Assembly (NCBI GenBank): GCA_038131165.1
Contig: JAYPOZ010000041.1
Span: 1-34,101, forward strand
Reading direction: 5' to 3'
DNA from: UBA6544 sp038131165
GTDB taxonomy: Bacteria; Pseudomonadota; Alphaproteobacteria; UBA8366
Length of the DNA stretch: 34,101 bases
How positions within the stretch are numbered: position 1 is the stretch's first letter; the number at the start of each line of letters is the position of its first letter. Shown piece by piece: positions 16,453-24,176 of the stretch. A program made the position numbers and the translations under genes. Below the pieces are notes generated by a model. It was given only the letters and a program-made list of their open reading frames with translations, had not been told where the DNA came from and made no database searches.

Positions 16453-16625
16453 GTTGCTCTCTGCGGTTGCGGATGGAGTTGGCGATGTCACAAACATGGG
16501 GGCCGCGAAGCCAGTATCAAACCGGGAATGCGCGGGGTATAACCGGTATCGGCAATCTTGGGGTTTCTAGTCTGGCTCCGAGATACCAAATCTACCGGAA
16601 CACGACCCAACGAGGAGAGATACGC

Positions 16626-17825
16626 ATGTCAGGACCGCTTACGGGATATCGCGTGGTCGATTTCACCAACGTGATCGCCGGACCCTACGCGACCATGATC
16701 CTCGCGGACCAGGGCGCCGACGTCATCAAGGTCGAGGCGCCGCAGCGGCCGGACTTCACCCGCCAGGCGGGTCACGGCGAGGTGGGGATGAAGACGTCCT
16801 TCGTGAACAACAACCGCAACAAACGGTCCGTCTCGATCGACGTGAAGAGCGACGCCGGGCGCGAGGCGCTGAAACGGCTGGTCGCGACGGCAGATGTGTT
16901 TATCCAGAACTTCCGCCCGGGCGTCGTGGAACGCCTCGGCATCAGCGAGGCCGAATTGCGCGAGATCAAGCCCGACCTGATCTATGTCTCGATGAGCGGC
17001 TGGGGCGAGAAGGGACCGCTGTCCCATAAGCCGGTCTACGACCCGATCATTCAGGCGCTGTCCGGCCTGGCCACGGTTCAGGGCGGCTCCGACACGGAAC
17101 GGCCGCGGCTGATCCGCACCATCCTGCCCGACAAGCTGACGGGCGTGACCGCGGCGCAGGCGGTCGTCGCAGCGCTGGCAGGGCGCGCCAAGACCGGCGA
17201 GGGACAGCACGTGAAGGTCTCCATGCTCGATTCGATCATCGCCTTTCTGTGGTCCTCGGACATGGGCGGGCAGACCTATGTCGGCAAAGAGGTCAGCGCC
17301 CAGAAGGCAGCGACCTTCATCGACCTGATCTACGAGACCAAGACCGACTACATCAGCGTCTCCACCATGACGAATGCCCAATGGGAAGCCTTCTGCAAGA
17401 CGGCCAACCGGGAGCACCTGCTGGAGGACGAGCGTTTCCTCACCGCCGCGCTCCGGGACGAGAACGCCGACGAACGCCTGAGATTGATCCAGGACGCTCT
17501 GCTCGAGCGTCCGGCGGCGGAATGGCTCGAACTTCTCGACGAGGCCGGCGTGCCCTGCGCGCCGGTGCTGACGCGCGGACAGATGATCGACCATCCCCAG
17601 ATCAAGGCGAGCGAGATCGTCATCGAATACGATCACCCGCAACTCGGCCGACTGCGCCAGGCGCGTCCGGCCGCCCGCTTCGAGGGCACGCCGACGTCGA
17701 TCCGCAACGGCGCCCCGCAACTCGGCGAACATACCTACGACGTGCTGGCCGAGGTCGGGTACAGCGAGGCGGAGATCGACGCCATGGTCGAGGCGCGCAT
17801 CCTGCACGCCGACAAATCGCGTTAA
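16626..17825 (+). CDS. CaiB/BaiF family CoA-transferase (class III)
   Basis: 399-residue class III CoA-transferase that moves CoA between carboxylates through an aspartyl-CoA intermediate. The opening GYRVVDFTNVIAGPYATMILADQGADVIKVE is diagnostic. Asp139 in PVYDPIIQALSGL is at the catalytic aspartate position; FRPGVVERLG and MSGWGEKGP are also typical. GAGGAGAG at 16611-16618 supports ATG 16626. A GST gene begins 7 bp after the stop, with an oxidoreductase gene just after it, so the three are probably one operon. Donor and acceptor acids are unknown. Confidence 0.94.
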   Translation: MSGPLTGYRVVDFTNVIAGPYATMILADQGADVIKVEAPQRPDFTRQAGHGEVGMKTSFVNNNRNKRSVSIDVKSDAGREALKRLVATADVFIQNFRPGVVERLGISEAELREIKPDLIYVSMSGWGEKGPLSHKPVYDPIIQALSGLATVQGGSDTERPRLIRTILPDKLTGVTAAQAVVAALAGRAKTGEGQHVKVSMLDSIIAFLWSSDMGGQTYVGKEVSAQKAATFIDLIYETKTDYISVSTMTNAQWEAFCKTANREHLLEDERFLTAALRDENADERLRLIQDALLERPAAEWLELLDEAGVPCAPVLTRGQMIDHPQIKASEIVIEYDHPQLGRLRQARPAARFEGTPTSIRNGAPQLGEHTYDVLAEVGYSEAEIDAMVEARILHADKSR

Positions 17826-17832
17826 GCGCGGC

Positions 17833-18450
17833 ATGACCTACCGCCTTTACAATCGGCCGGGATCGGGCGGTTTCGTCGTCGAAGCAGCGCTCACCCTCGC
17901 GGAGGCGCCGTTCGAACTGGTGGAGCTGGATTCGAAGCCGGGCACGCCGTTGCCGGAGAGTTTCCGGACCACCAATCCCTGGGGCCAGGTGCCGACCCTG
18001 ATCCTGCCCGACGGCACGACCATGACCGAAACGGCGGCGATCCTGATCCACATCGCCGCGTGTTTTCCCGAGAGCGAGCTGGCGCCGCCGCCGGGGACCT
18101 CCGCGCACGCGCTGTTTATGCGCTGGATCGTCTTCGCGAACGTCAACGTCTACGAAGCGGTGGCGCGGCGCGGCTATCCGTTCCGCTACACCACCGATCC
18201 CGTCGCCCACGATGCGATCCGCGAGGCGGCGATCGCCAGGATGGGCGAAGCCCTCGGAGTCCTGGAGGGTGCCGTCGCCGGACCCTTCCTGCTCGGCGAC
18301 GCGATGACATTGGCGGATGTCTATATCGCCATGCTGTTCATCTGGCACCGGGGGGAGATTCGCGCGCCGCGGCTCACCGCTTTGACGAGCGAAGTGCGCA
18401 GCGATCCCATCGTGGGGCCGATCTGGCGACGGCATTTCGGCGAACGGTAG
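17833..18450 (+). CDS. Glutathione S-transferase family protein
   Basis: 205-residue protein with an N-terminal thioredoxin-like domain (YRLYNRPGSGGFVVEAAL, with the cis-proline motif QVPTL and the glutathione-binding ETAAIL) and a C-terminal helical domain ending in FLLGDAMTLADVYIAM, which holds the N-capping box region. Catalysis by glutathione conjugation, reduction or isomerisation is possible. The GSGGF segment offers Ser at the usual active-site loop. It lies 7 bp after the CoA-transferase and 11 bp before the DAO-type oxidoreductase, so it may act on an intermediate of that pathway. Confidence 0.9.
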   Translation: MTYRLYNRPGSGGFVVEAALTLAEAPFELVELDSKPGTPLPESFRTTNPWGQVPTLILPDGTTMTETAAILIHIAACFPESELAPPPGTSAHALFMRWIVFANVNVYEAVARRGYPFRYTTDPVAHDAIREAAIARMGEALGVLEGAVAGPFLLGDAMTLADVYIAMLFIWHRGEIRAPRLTALTSEVRSDPIVGPIWRRHFGER

Positions 18451-18461
18451 GGAGACTTCGG

Positions 18462-19805
18462 ATGAGCGTCGACCGCGCCCTGTTTCATCCCGACTACAAG
18501 CCCGAACCCTATTGGTGGGAGGCGGCGCGCCCCGGCACGAAGCATTCCGCCGATCTGCCGGACAGCACCGAGATTTTCGTCATCGGCAGCGGCTATGCCG
18601 GTCTTTCTGCCGCCTTGGAGTTGGCGCGCGAAGGGCGCAAGGTGACGGTCGCGGATGCGCTTGCCTTCGGGGAAGGCGCCAGCACGCGTTCCGGCGGCGG
18701 CGTCAGCGCCGGGGTCAATATCGGCAAAGGCCTTTCCGGCGGCCCGGGCCAGGCCAGCCGTCCGAGCGATCTGATCGAGGGGCTTTTGGCGGAAAGCCTG
18801 GCGGCCTACGAGTTCGTCCAAACCATCGTCGAGCGCGAGGGCATCGAATGCCATTTTGAGCGCCGGGGCCGCTTTGTCGGCGCCTATACGCCGGCGCATT
18901 TCGGCGACATGGCGAAGAAGGCGGATATGTTGAACCGGGTAATCCAGGTGGGCGCCCGGATGATCCCCCGGGAAGCGCAGCGCGACGAGATCGGCAGCGA
19001 TTTCTATCACGGCGGCATGGTGATCGAGCGCGCCGGGAAGCTGCATCCCTCGCTGTTCCACAAGGGCCTGCTGGAGGCCTGCCACCGCGCCGGGGTGACG
19101 CTCTGCGCGCACACGGAAGTGGTGCGTATCGACGGCGCGCGGGGCGCTTTCACGCTCGCGACCGGCAAGGGCGAGTGCCGCGCGGAGCAGGTGATCGTGG
19201 CGACCAACGCCTATACCGGGGCATTGAGTCCGAAGCTGCGCCGCCGCATCGTGCCGATTTCCAGCCAGATCATCGTGACAGAGGAATTGCCGGAAGATCT
19301 GGCATTGGAACTGATTCCGAACGGCCGGACCATTTCCGAAAGTCCGCGCATCACCAGCTATTACCGCCTGCTGCCGGGCGACCGGCGGGTGATGTACGGC
19401 GGGCGCGCCCGCTTCGAGACCGTTCATCCCGATGTCAGCGCTACTTTGCTGCACGCCATGATGACGGAACGCTGGCCGCAACTGAAAGATGCCCGTATCA
19501 CGCATTCCTGGTCCGGGCTGGTTGCGATGACCGTCGACGCGGTGCCGCATATGGGCGAGGAGGCCGGCGTCCATTTCTGTACCGGCTGCAATGGCAGCGG
19601 GGTGGCGATGATGACCTATCTCGGCCGCCAGGTCGCCCGCCGTATTCTGCAGGACGGCCAATCCGACAGCGCCTATGCGGCGCTCGACTTTCCGAAAGTG
19701 CCGGTGCCCTTCTACCGGGGCAATCCCTGGTTCCTGCCGATTGTCGGCAACTACTACCGCTATCTCGACCGCAAGGAGCGCAGGCAGGCAAACAGCGCTT
19801 CTTGA
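18462..19805 (+). CDS. FAD-dependent oxidoreductase, DAO family (gamma-glutamylputrescine oxidase-like)
   Basis: 447-residue flavoprotein of the D-amino-acid oxidase fold, expected to oxidise an amine or amino acid. The FAD-binding loop GSGYAG is at residues 42-47. The N-terminal PDYKPEPYWWEAARP stretch and the C-terminal YCTGCNGSGVAM-like segment (FCTGCNGSGVAMMTYLG) resemble PuuB/OrdL-type oxidases. GGAG at 18451 precedes ATG 18462 and follows the GST stop directly. Substrate not determinable. A 102-bp gap separates it from the next gene. Confidence 0.9.
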   Translation: MSVDRALFHPDYKPEPYWWEAARPGTKHSADLPDSTEIFVIGSGYAGLSAALELAREGRKVTVADALAFGEGASTRSGGGVSAGVNIGKGLSGGPGQASRPSDLIEGLLAESLAAYEFVQTIVEREGIECHFERRGRFVGAYTPAHFGDMAKKADMLNRVIQVGARMIPREAQRDEIGSDFYHGGMVIERAGKLHPSLFHKGLLEACHRAGVTLCAHTEVVRIDGARGAFTLATGKGECRAEQVIVATNAYTGALSPKLRRRIVPISSQIIVTEELPEDLALELIPNGRTISESPRITSYYRLLPGDRRVMYGGRARFETVHPDVSATLLHAMMTERWPQLKDARITHSWSGLVAMTVDAVPHMGEEAGVHFCTGCNGSGVAMMTYLGRQVARRILQDGQSDSAYAALDFPKVPVPFYRGNPWFLPIVGNYYRYLDRKERRQANSAS

Positions 19806-19907
19806 ACGGGCGCCGTTCCGGCGTCGGTGATCCGCCCGGCTCCTGTCTCCGTATTCAGGATAGAGGGGCGGAAAGCTCTTCTTCTGATCAATAGGCTGGT
19901 TTGAAGA

Positions 19908-20300
19908 ATGACGACACGACTGACGGAACACGCCGCACTTGAACTGCTGGACGGACGCTACCGTCTGATTCAAGTGTCGTGGGACCGTAATGACCGGGGC
20001 GGCAACTACGACTATTTTCATGCCGCTTTCGAGCCCGATGGACGGTGGAACGCCGAATTCTACGACAGCGACGGGCAGTCGATCTGGGTCGGCGGGACCG
20101 AAGCGACGTTGGACTTCGAGTGGGAACACCGGACGGGAGGCCCCGACAAGGCGAACGGGCGCGTGACCGGAGACCCCGGCATCAGGGTCGACGTCAGGGA
20201 TGTGGCCTTTGACGAGGTGCCATCCGGCGCGTTGTGCCAGACGGCGGACGAACGCGGCGACGGCATCCCGCGGCACTGGAAGAAATGGCGGATCGTTTGA
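19908..20300 (+). CDS. Hypothetical protein, 130 residues
   Basis: Not recognised. The protein is acidic and aromatic-rich with alternating strand-like segments (RYRLIQVSW, YDYFHAAFEPDGRWNAEFYDSD, ATLDFEWEHR, IRVDVRDVAF), suggesting a small beta fold. There is no signal peptide, cysteine pair or known motif. The start at 19908 has GAAGA immediately upstream, closer than usual. Coding is supported by its high-GC codon pattern and by the DCC-family gene starting inside its last codons (ATG 20285), which suggests translational coupling. Confidence 0.65.
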   Translation: MTTRLTEHAALELLDGRYRLIQVSWDRNDRGGNYDYFHAAFEPDGRWNAEFYDSDGQSIWVGGTEATLDFEWEHRTGGPDKANGRVTGDPGIRVDVRDVAFDEVPSGALCQTADERGDGIPRHWKKWRIV

Positions 20301-20716
20301 CCGCGGATACCTCCATGGGGCGGCCGCCGGACCCGGCGGTATCCGGTCGCGCATGCATGACCGTACTCTACGATGGCGCCTGCCCCCTTTGTGAGAAGGA
20401 GATTGCCTTCTATCGCGCCCGCAAGGGAGCGGAACATATTATGTGGCGCGATGTCAGCCGCGACGGCGTCGGCAAAGACGCGCCCGGCGTCTCCAGAGAA
20501 GAGGCGCTTGCGCGCTTCCATATCGTTCGGGCCGACGGTTCCGTTGTCTCCGGGGGCGCGGCGTTTTCCAGTCTCTGGATGGCTCTTCCCGGTTTTCGTT
20601 GGTTGGGACGGCTCATGAGCGGGCGGGCGATGCTCGGATTTCTGAACTGGTCCTATAATCGTTTTCTGACCCTGCGCCCGTATTTGCAGGCCGCGCTCGC
20701 GGCGCGGCACAGCTGA
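20285..20716 (+). CDS. DCC family (DUF393) thiol-disulfide oxidoreductase-like protein
   Basis: 143 residues from the chosen start. The DUF393 signature YDGACPLCEKEI is clear, with the redox-type CPLC at residues 33-36, then MWRDVS, a GGAAFSSLWMALPGFRWLGRL segment and YNRFL near the end. These proteins are thought to be thiol-disulfide exchange proteins, but function is poorly known. ATG 20285 overlaps the previous gene by 16 bp; ATG 20357 (MTVLYDG) is the usual family start but lacks a ribosome site. The SDR gene begins 4 bp after its stop. Confidence 0.85.
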   Translation: MADRLTADTSMGRPPDPAVSGRACMTVLYDGACPLCEKEIAFYRARKGAEHIMWRDVSRDGVGKDAPGVSREEALARFHIVRADGSVVSGGAAFSSLWMALPGFRWLGRLMSGRAMLGFLNWSYNRFLTLRPYLQAALAARHS

Positions 20717-20720
20717 GTTC

Positions 20721-21503
20721 ATGGCGCTCCGCGGAGAGAGCCCGAAATCTTCGCCTCCCTCATTGGCGTCTTTCGGCCCAACGCTGAACGCGGTCGTCAT
20801 CGGCGCGCAGGGCGGCATCGGCGCGGCGTTGGTGGACGTACTGGCCGGGTCGCCGGCGGTGGCGCACGTCCATGCGTTCGCCCGGGCCGCCGAGGAGCGA
20901 AGGATAGAAGGGGCGACATACTCGTCGGTGGACATCGAGAGCGAAGAAGCCATTGCGGCGGCGGCGGCACAGGTTCGGCGCTCGGTCGGCGAAGTGAGCT
21001 TGGTGATACTGGCGACCGGCATTCTGCACGATGGTCCCGGGATGCAACCTGAGAAATCCTGGAAGACCATTGATGGCGCCGCGATGGAGCGGGCTTTCCG
21101 GATCAATTGCACTGGGCCGGCGCTTGCCGGCAAGCATTTCCTGCCAATGCTGCGACGGGATTCCAAGACGGCTTTTGCCGCCCTCTCCGCCCGGGTCGGA
21201 AGCATCGGCGAGAACCGGCTCGGCGGCTGGTATGCGTACCGCGCATCGAAAGCGGCGCTGAATATGACGATTAAGTCCCTGTCGATCGAGTTGGCGAGAA
21301 CCCGGCCCGATGCGCTTTGCGTGAGCCTGCATCCCGGCACCGTCGACACCGCGCTCTCCAAGCCGTTTCAAAGCCGCGTGCCGGAGGCCCAGTTGGCGTC
21401 GCCGGAAGCGGCGGCGCGCAATCTCTTGGGGGTTCTGAATGGTCTGTCTCCGGCGGACAGCGGGGGACTGTTTGCGTGGGACGGAACACGTATCGAGTTC
21501 TAG
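20721..21503 (+). CDS. Short-chain dehydrogenase/reductase
   Basis: 260-residue Rossmann-fold oxidoreductase, CsgA/C-factor-like. The cofactor loop is GAQGGIG (28-34) in place of TGxxxGIG. The catalytic set is Asn129 (INCTGP), Ser156 (ALSARVGS), Tyr173 and Lys177 (YRASK). LHPGTVDT is the usual loop after the active site. About 20 extra residues precede the first strand, so a later start is possible, but no better ATG is seen. Gene order with the small unknown protein and the DCC protein suggests a three-gene unit. The substrate is unknown. Confidence 0.9.
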   Translation: MALRGESPKSSPPSLASFGPTLNAVVIGAQGGIGAALVDVLAGSPAVAHVHAFARAAEERRIEGATYSSVDIESEEAIAAAAAQVRRSVGEVSLVILATGILHDGPGMQPEKSWKTIDGAAMERAFRINCTGPALAGKHFLPMLRRDSKTAFAALSARVGSIGENRLGGWYAYRASKAALNMTIKSLSIELARTRPDALCVSLHPGTVDTALSKPFQSRVPEAQLASPEAAARNLLGVLNGLSPADSGGLFAWDGTRIEF

Positions 21504-21590
21504 GGATTCTATTTCGGGCAAGGGCGGCGAGGGGTGACGGACGCCGGAACCGCAATACATTCATCGGAGTACAGCCAAGGAGAATGCCCG

Positions 21591-22508
21591 ATGTCCGAGA
21601 CAGCAGCGCCATCCGCGAAAACCAATGGCGATTTTCAGATAAACCCTCTCTCGGAGGATATCGGCGCGGAAATCCGGGGACTAGATCTCGGCCGGGCGAT
21701 GGACGACGCCTTGTTCGGCGCGGTCTACCAGGCCTGGCTCGATCATCAGGTCCTGCTGTTCCGCGGCCAGTGTTTGACGGACCCGCAGATGATCGATTTC
21801 AGCCGCCGCTTCGGCGATCTCGATCTGGCGCCGATCCCGGGGCATGGCAAGGCATTCGTCGAGGGAATTCCGGAGATGTTCGTGATCTCGAATGTCATCG
21901 AGGACGGCCGGAAAATTGGCTCGCTCGGCGACGGCGAATGTCTCTGGCACACCGACATGGCCTATACCGAAGTACCCCCGAAGGCGAGCTGCCTTTATTC
22001 GCTCGAAGTGCCGGAGGCGGAGGGCGACACGGGGTTTCTCAACATGTATGCCGCCTATGAGACGCTGCCCGACGATCTGAAGCGGCGGATCGAAGGACGG
22101 ACGATCAAGCACGACACGCAATATACGCTCGACGGGCTCGACCGGGCCGACGGCCCGCCGCTGAGCGAAGCCATCGCGCGGGGCACGTTCGATGTGGTCT
22201 CTCTGCCGGGAATCAGTCACCCGATCGTGCGGACCCATCCGGAGACCGGGCGCAAGGCGCTTTATATCGGCCGTCGCCAGAACACTTACGTGAACGGCCT
22301 TCCGGTCGGGGAGTCGGAGGAACTGCTGGACGCGCTCTGGGCGCATGCGGATGCGCGCGGGGCGAAGACCTTGCATCACCGCTGGCGGCCGGGCGATCTG
22401 CTGATCTGGGACAACCGCTGCGTCATGCACCGCCGGGACGAGTTCTCGCCGGCGGCACGGCGCATCATGCACCGCACCCAGGTGCGCGCTGACGCGGCCC
22501 CCGTCTAA
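21591..22508 (+). CDS. TauD/TfdA family Fe(II)/2-oxoglutarate dioxygenase
   Basis: 305-residue non-haem iron oxygenase that couples 2-oxoglutarate decarboxylation to substrate hydroxylation, as in taurine or 2,4-D cleavage. The iron triad is His120-x-Asp122 (LWHTDMAY) and His280 (WDNRCVMHRRDEF), with the 2-oxoglutarate-binding arginine in RRIMHRTQV. The start at 21591 has AGGAG at about 21579-21583; an in-frame TTG/GTG extension to 21534 is not family-like. It is 87 bp after the SDR gene. Its stop overlaps the stop of the convergent MaoC-like gene. No transporter for a sulfonate is adjacent, so the substrate is open. Confidence 0.92.
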   Translation: MSETAAPSAKTNGDFQINPLSEDIGAEIRGLDLGRAMDDALFGAVYQAWLDHQVLLFRGQCLTDPQMIDFSRRFGDLDLAPIPGHGKAFVEGIPEMFVISNVIEDGRKIGSLGDGECLWHTDMAYTEVPPKASCLYSLEVPEAEGDTGFLNMYAAYETLPDDLKRRIEGRTIKHDTQYTLDGLDRADGPPLSEAIARGTFDVVSLPGISHPIVRTHPETGRKALYIGRRQNTYVNGLPVGESEELLDALWAHADARGAKTLHHRWRPGDLLIWDNRCVMHRRDEFSPAARRIMHRTQVRADAAPV

Positions 22509-22939
22509 AGCGCCTGTTCGAGCAGTTCGCCGACCATCACCACCTCGCCGTTCTGGTTCTTCGCCTCGACCTCGAAACGGATACGCTTGCGCGCGTCGAT
22601 CTTCTCGACGAGGCGCACGGTGGTGGTGACCGTATCGCCGGCGATCACCGGGCGGAGGTATTTCGACGAGGAGGAAAGCAGCGCGGTGCGGATCTTAAAG
22701 CGCTCGCAAAACTGCACCAGCGGTTGCGACATGAGGGCCGTGGTCATGACGCCATGGGCGATCCGGTCGGGATAGGGCGAATTCGCGCGCGCCCAGTCGC
22801 CGTCCATATGGATCGGATTGAAGCTTTTTATGGCATGGGCGAAGGCGTCGATGGCGGCGCCGTCGATGAGCTGTGACGCGGTCTCGGAGGCGTCGAGCGG
22901 GAGGTCTTCGTAAGTGCCGGTCCAGGCTTCGGTGGTCAT
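22505..22939 (-). CDS. MaoC-like hotdog-fold dehydratase family protein
   Basis: 144-residue single-hotdog protein similar to (R)-specific enoyl-CoA hydratases. The hydratase motif region reads SFNPIHMDGDWARANSP followed by RIAHGVMTTALM. His is kept, but the catalytic aspartate of the usual DxNPxH motif is Ser, which questions standard hydratase activity. The C-terminal VRLVEKIDARKRIRFEVEAKNQNG is a typical hotdog strand pair. Start at 22939 (MTTEAWTGTYEDLP); a longer form to 22999 looks like leader sequence. It shares two stop-codon bases with the TauD-type gene on the other strand. A CoA-thioester role fits its many CoA-related neighbours but is inference. Confidence 0.85.
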   Translation of the reverse strand: MTTEAWTGTYEDLPLDASETASQLIDGAAIDAFAHAIKSFNPIHMDGDWARANSPYPDRIAHGVMTTALMSQPLVQFCERFKIRTALLSSSSKYLRPVIAGDTVTTTVRLVEKIDARKRIRFEVEAKNQNGEVVMVGELLEQAL

Positions 22940-23018
22940 GGGCTTTTGGCTTTCCGTTGTCTGTGCCCATCGATGTGGAGGCCGGGGACCAGGTGTCAAC
23001 GGCGGCGCCCGTCCAGCC

Positions 23019-23543
23019 TCAAAGCTGTTTGAACATGAAACTGACCGGATCGCGCTTGCCGCCGAACGGATCGAGGGCGTAATCCGGAATGATTCCGGCG
23101 ATCTCGAAGCCGAGAGAGAGGTAGAGCGGCTCCGCGCTGTCTCCCGCTCTGGTGTCCAGAGTGATCAGGGTTCGGTCCCTTTCCACCGCGAGGCGTTCGA
23201 GCTCCGTCATCAATGCGCGGGCAATGCCGCGACGGCGGCAATCGGGATGGACGAGGAGTTTCACGACCTCCGCGCGGTGCGGCTGATTGGGCGGGGTGTC
23301 GCGGTCCAGATGGACGGTGCCCACGATTCGGCCGCCGTGCCGCGCGATCAGCAGATCGCGGGTGCCCGCCACCACGCCGGGGCGGACTTTTCCCCGCCAG
23401 AAGGCTTGGCATTCGCCGAGGGTGAGCGGGAGGACGAAGCTGACGCTGGCGCCGTCATGGACGCAGTCGGACAGCAGGCGAGCGAGGCCGTCCACATGTG
23501 CGTCGTAATCTTCCGGCGCGAGGCGTTCAATGCGGGTTTCCAT
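23019..23543 (-). CDS. GNAT family N-acetyltransferase
   Basis: 174-residue GCN5-related acetyltransferase. The acetyl-CoA pyrophosphate loop is seen in VVKLLVHPDCRRRGIARALM, preceded by RIVGTVHLD and followed by the LYLSLGFEIAGIIPDYA strand. The acceptor may be an amine of a small molecule or antibiotic, or a protein; it cannot be told here. Its ATG at 23543 is 12 bp after the XRE-cupin regulator's stop, so the two form an operon under the promoter/operator at 24106-24146. XRE-cupin plus GNAT pairs recur in proteobacteria. Confidence 0.92.
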   Translation of the reverse strand: METRIERLAPEDYDAHVDGLARLLSDCVHDGASVSFVLPLTLGECQAFWRGKVRPGVVAGTRDLLIARHGGRIVGTVHLDRDTPPNQPHRAEVVKLLVHPDCRRRGIARALMTELERLAVERDRTLITLDTRAGDSAEPLYLSLGFEIAGIIPDYALDPFGGKRDPVSFMFKQL

Positions 23544-23555
23544 TGGCGCGGCCGG

Positions 23556-24110
23556 TCAGACAATCGCGAGAATGTATTTTGCAGCCTGGTCCCCCTTCGT
23601 CTCGAAGACGCTGGCGCCGAAAAGCCGATAGCGCAGGCAGTCGCCCGGCCGAAGGTTGTAGGACGTACCCTCGATCGTCATCTCGAGCGCGCCTTCCAGT
23701 AACAGCAAATGATGCTCTAGACCGGGCCGGGGCGGTTTGCCGTACTCGATCCGACTGCCCGCCGGCAGCGCGCCTTTCAGGAGTTCCGCCGCGAGGGAAT
23801 CCGCCGGCGGCGAGACGGAGCGCCTCTTGAAGCCGGTTTCCGGATCTTCCCAGAGCGGCTGGTCCTCGCGGGCGACAAGCGGCTCGAAGTCTACTTCGAC
23901 GGCGGCCAATAGGCGCGAGACGGAGAGCCCATAGGCGGCGCAAAGTTTTCCCAGCACCGATGCGGTCGGGCTGACGTCGCTCTTCTCCAACCGGGAGAGG
24001 GTGGCGCGGCTGATGCCGCATTCGGCCGCTAGGTCGTCAAGCGACCAGCCGCGTTCGAGGCGGAGCGTCTTCAGTCGGTCGGCAATGCGGTCGTCGAGTG
24101 AATATCCCAT
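23556..24110 (-). CDS. XRE family transcriptional regulator with C-terminal cupin domain
   Basis: 184 residues: helix-turn-helix at about 8-62 (LKTLRLERGWSLDDLAAECG, then ISRATLSRLEKSDVSPTA), and a double-stranded beta-helix cupin at about 105-182 (GLEHHLLLLEGALEMTIEG, LRPGDCLRYRLF) that likely binds a small effector. It is expected to regulate itself and the adjacent GNAT gene. The start codon is embedded in a 31-bp palindrome, and there is no Shine-Dalgarno sequence before it. A consensus-like promoter upstream would start transcription at or next to the ATG, so the transcript may be leaderless. Confidence 0.92.
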   Translation of the reverse strand: MGYSLDDRIADRLKTLRLERGWSLDDLAAECGISRATLSRLEKSDVSPTASVLGKLCAAYGLSVSRLLAAVEVDFEPLVAREDQPLWEDPETGFKRRSVSPPADSLAAELLKGALPAGSRIEYGKPPRPGLEHHLLLLEGALEMTIEGTSYNLRPGDCLRYRLFGASVFETKGDQAAKYILAIV

Positions 24111-24136
24111 ATTTGAGAATATATCTCATATATGGG
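24106..24136 (-). promoter_or_regulatory. Operator palindrome over the XRE-cupin start
   Basis: Arms CCCATATTTGAGA (24106-24118) and TCTCATATATGGG (24124-24136) match at 12 of 13 positions when one is complemented, around a 5-bp centre. The palindrome covers the start codon, the -10 element and most of the promoter spacer. This is a typical place for autorepression by an XRE protein. Confidence 0.8.
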
Positions 24137-24146
24137 AATTTGTAAA
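24118..24146 (-). promoter_or_regulatory. Sigma-70-like promoter of the XRE-cupin/GNAT operon
   Basis: On the minus strand TTTACA (24146-24141) and TATATT (24123-24118) are separated by exactly 17 bp, each differing from consensus at one position. Only seven bases lie between the -10 box and the ATG at 24110, placing the transcription start at or beside the start codon. Confidence 0.7.
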
Positions 24147-24176
24147 GGGCGAGGCGGCCAGGTTTCGCGCTCGACT

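Noticed and set aside
16545..16587. GGTATC and GATACC inverted repeat between coaE and the CoA-transferase gene
   Set aside because: Only 6 bp arms with a 31-bp loop; too weak to call an operator or terminator.
18321..20354. Open frame of about 677 codons on the minus strand under the GST/DAO/hypothetical genes
   Set aside because: Same reason: antisense shadow in high-GC DNA, with no motif and no ribosome site.
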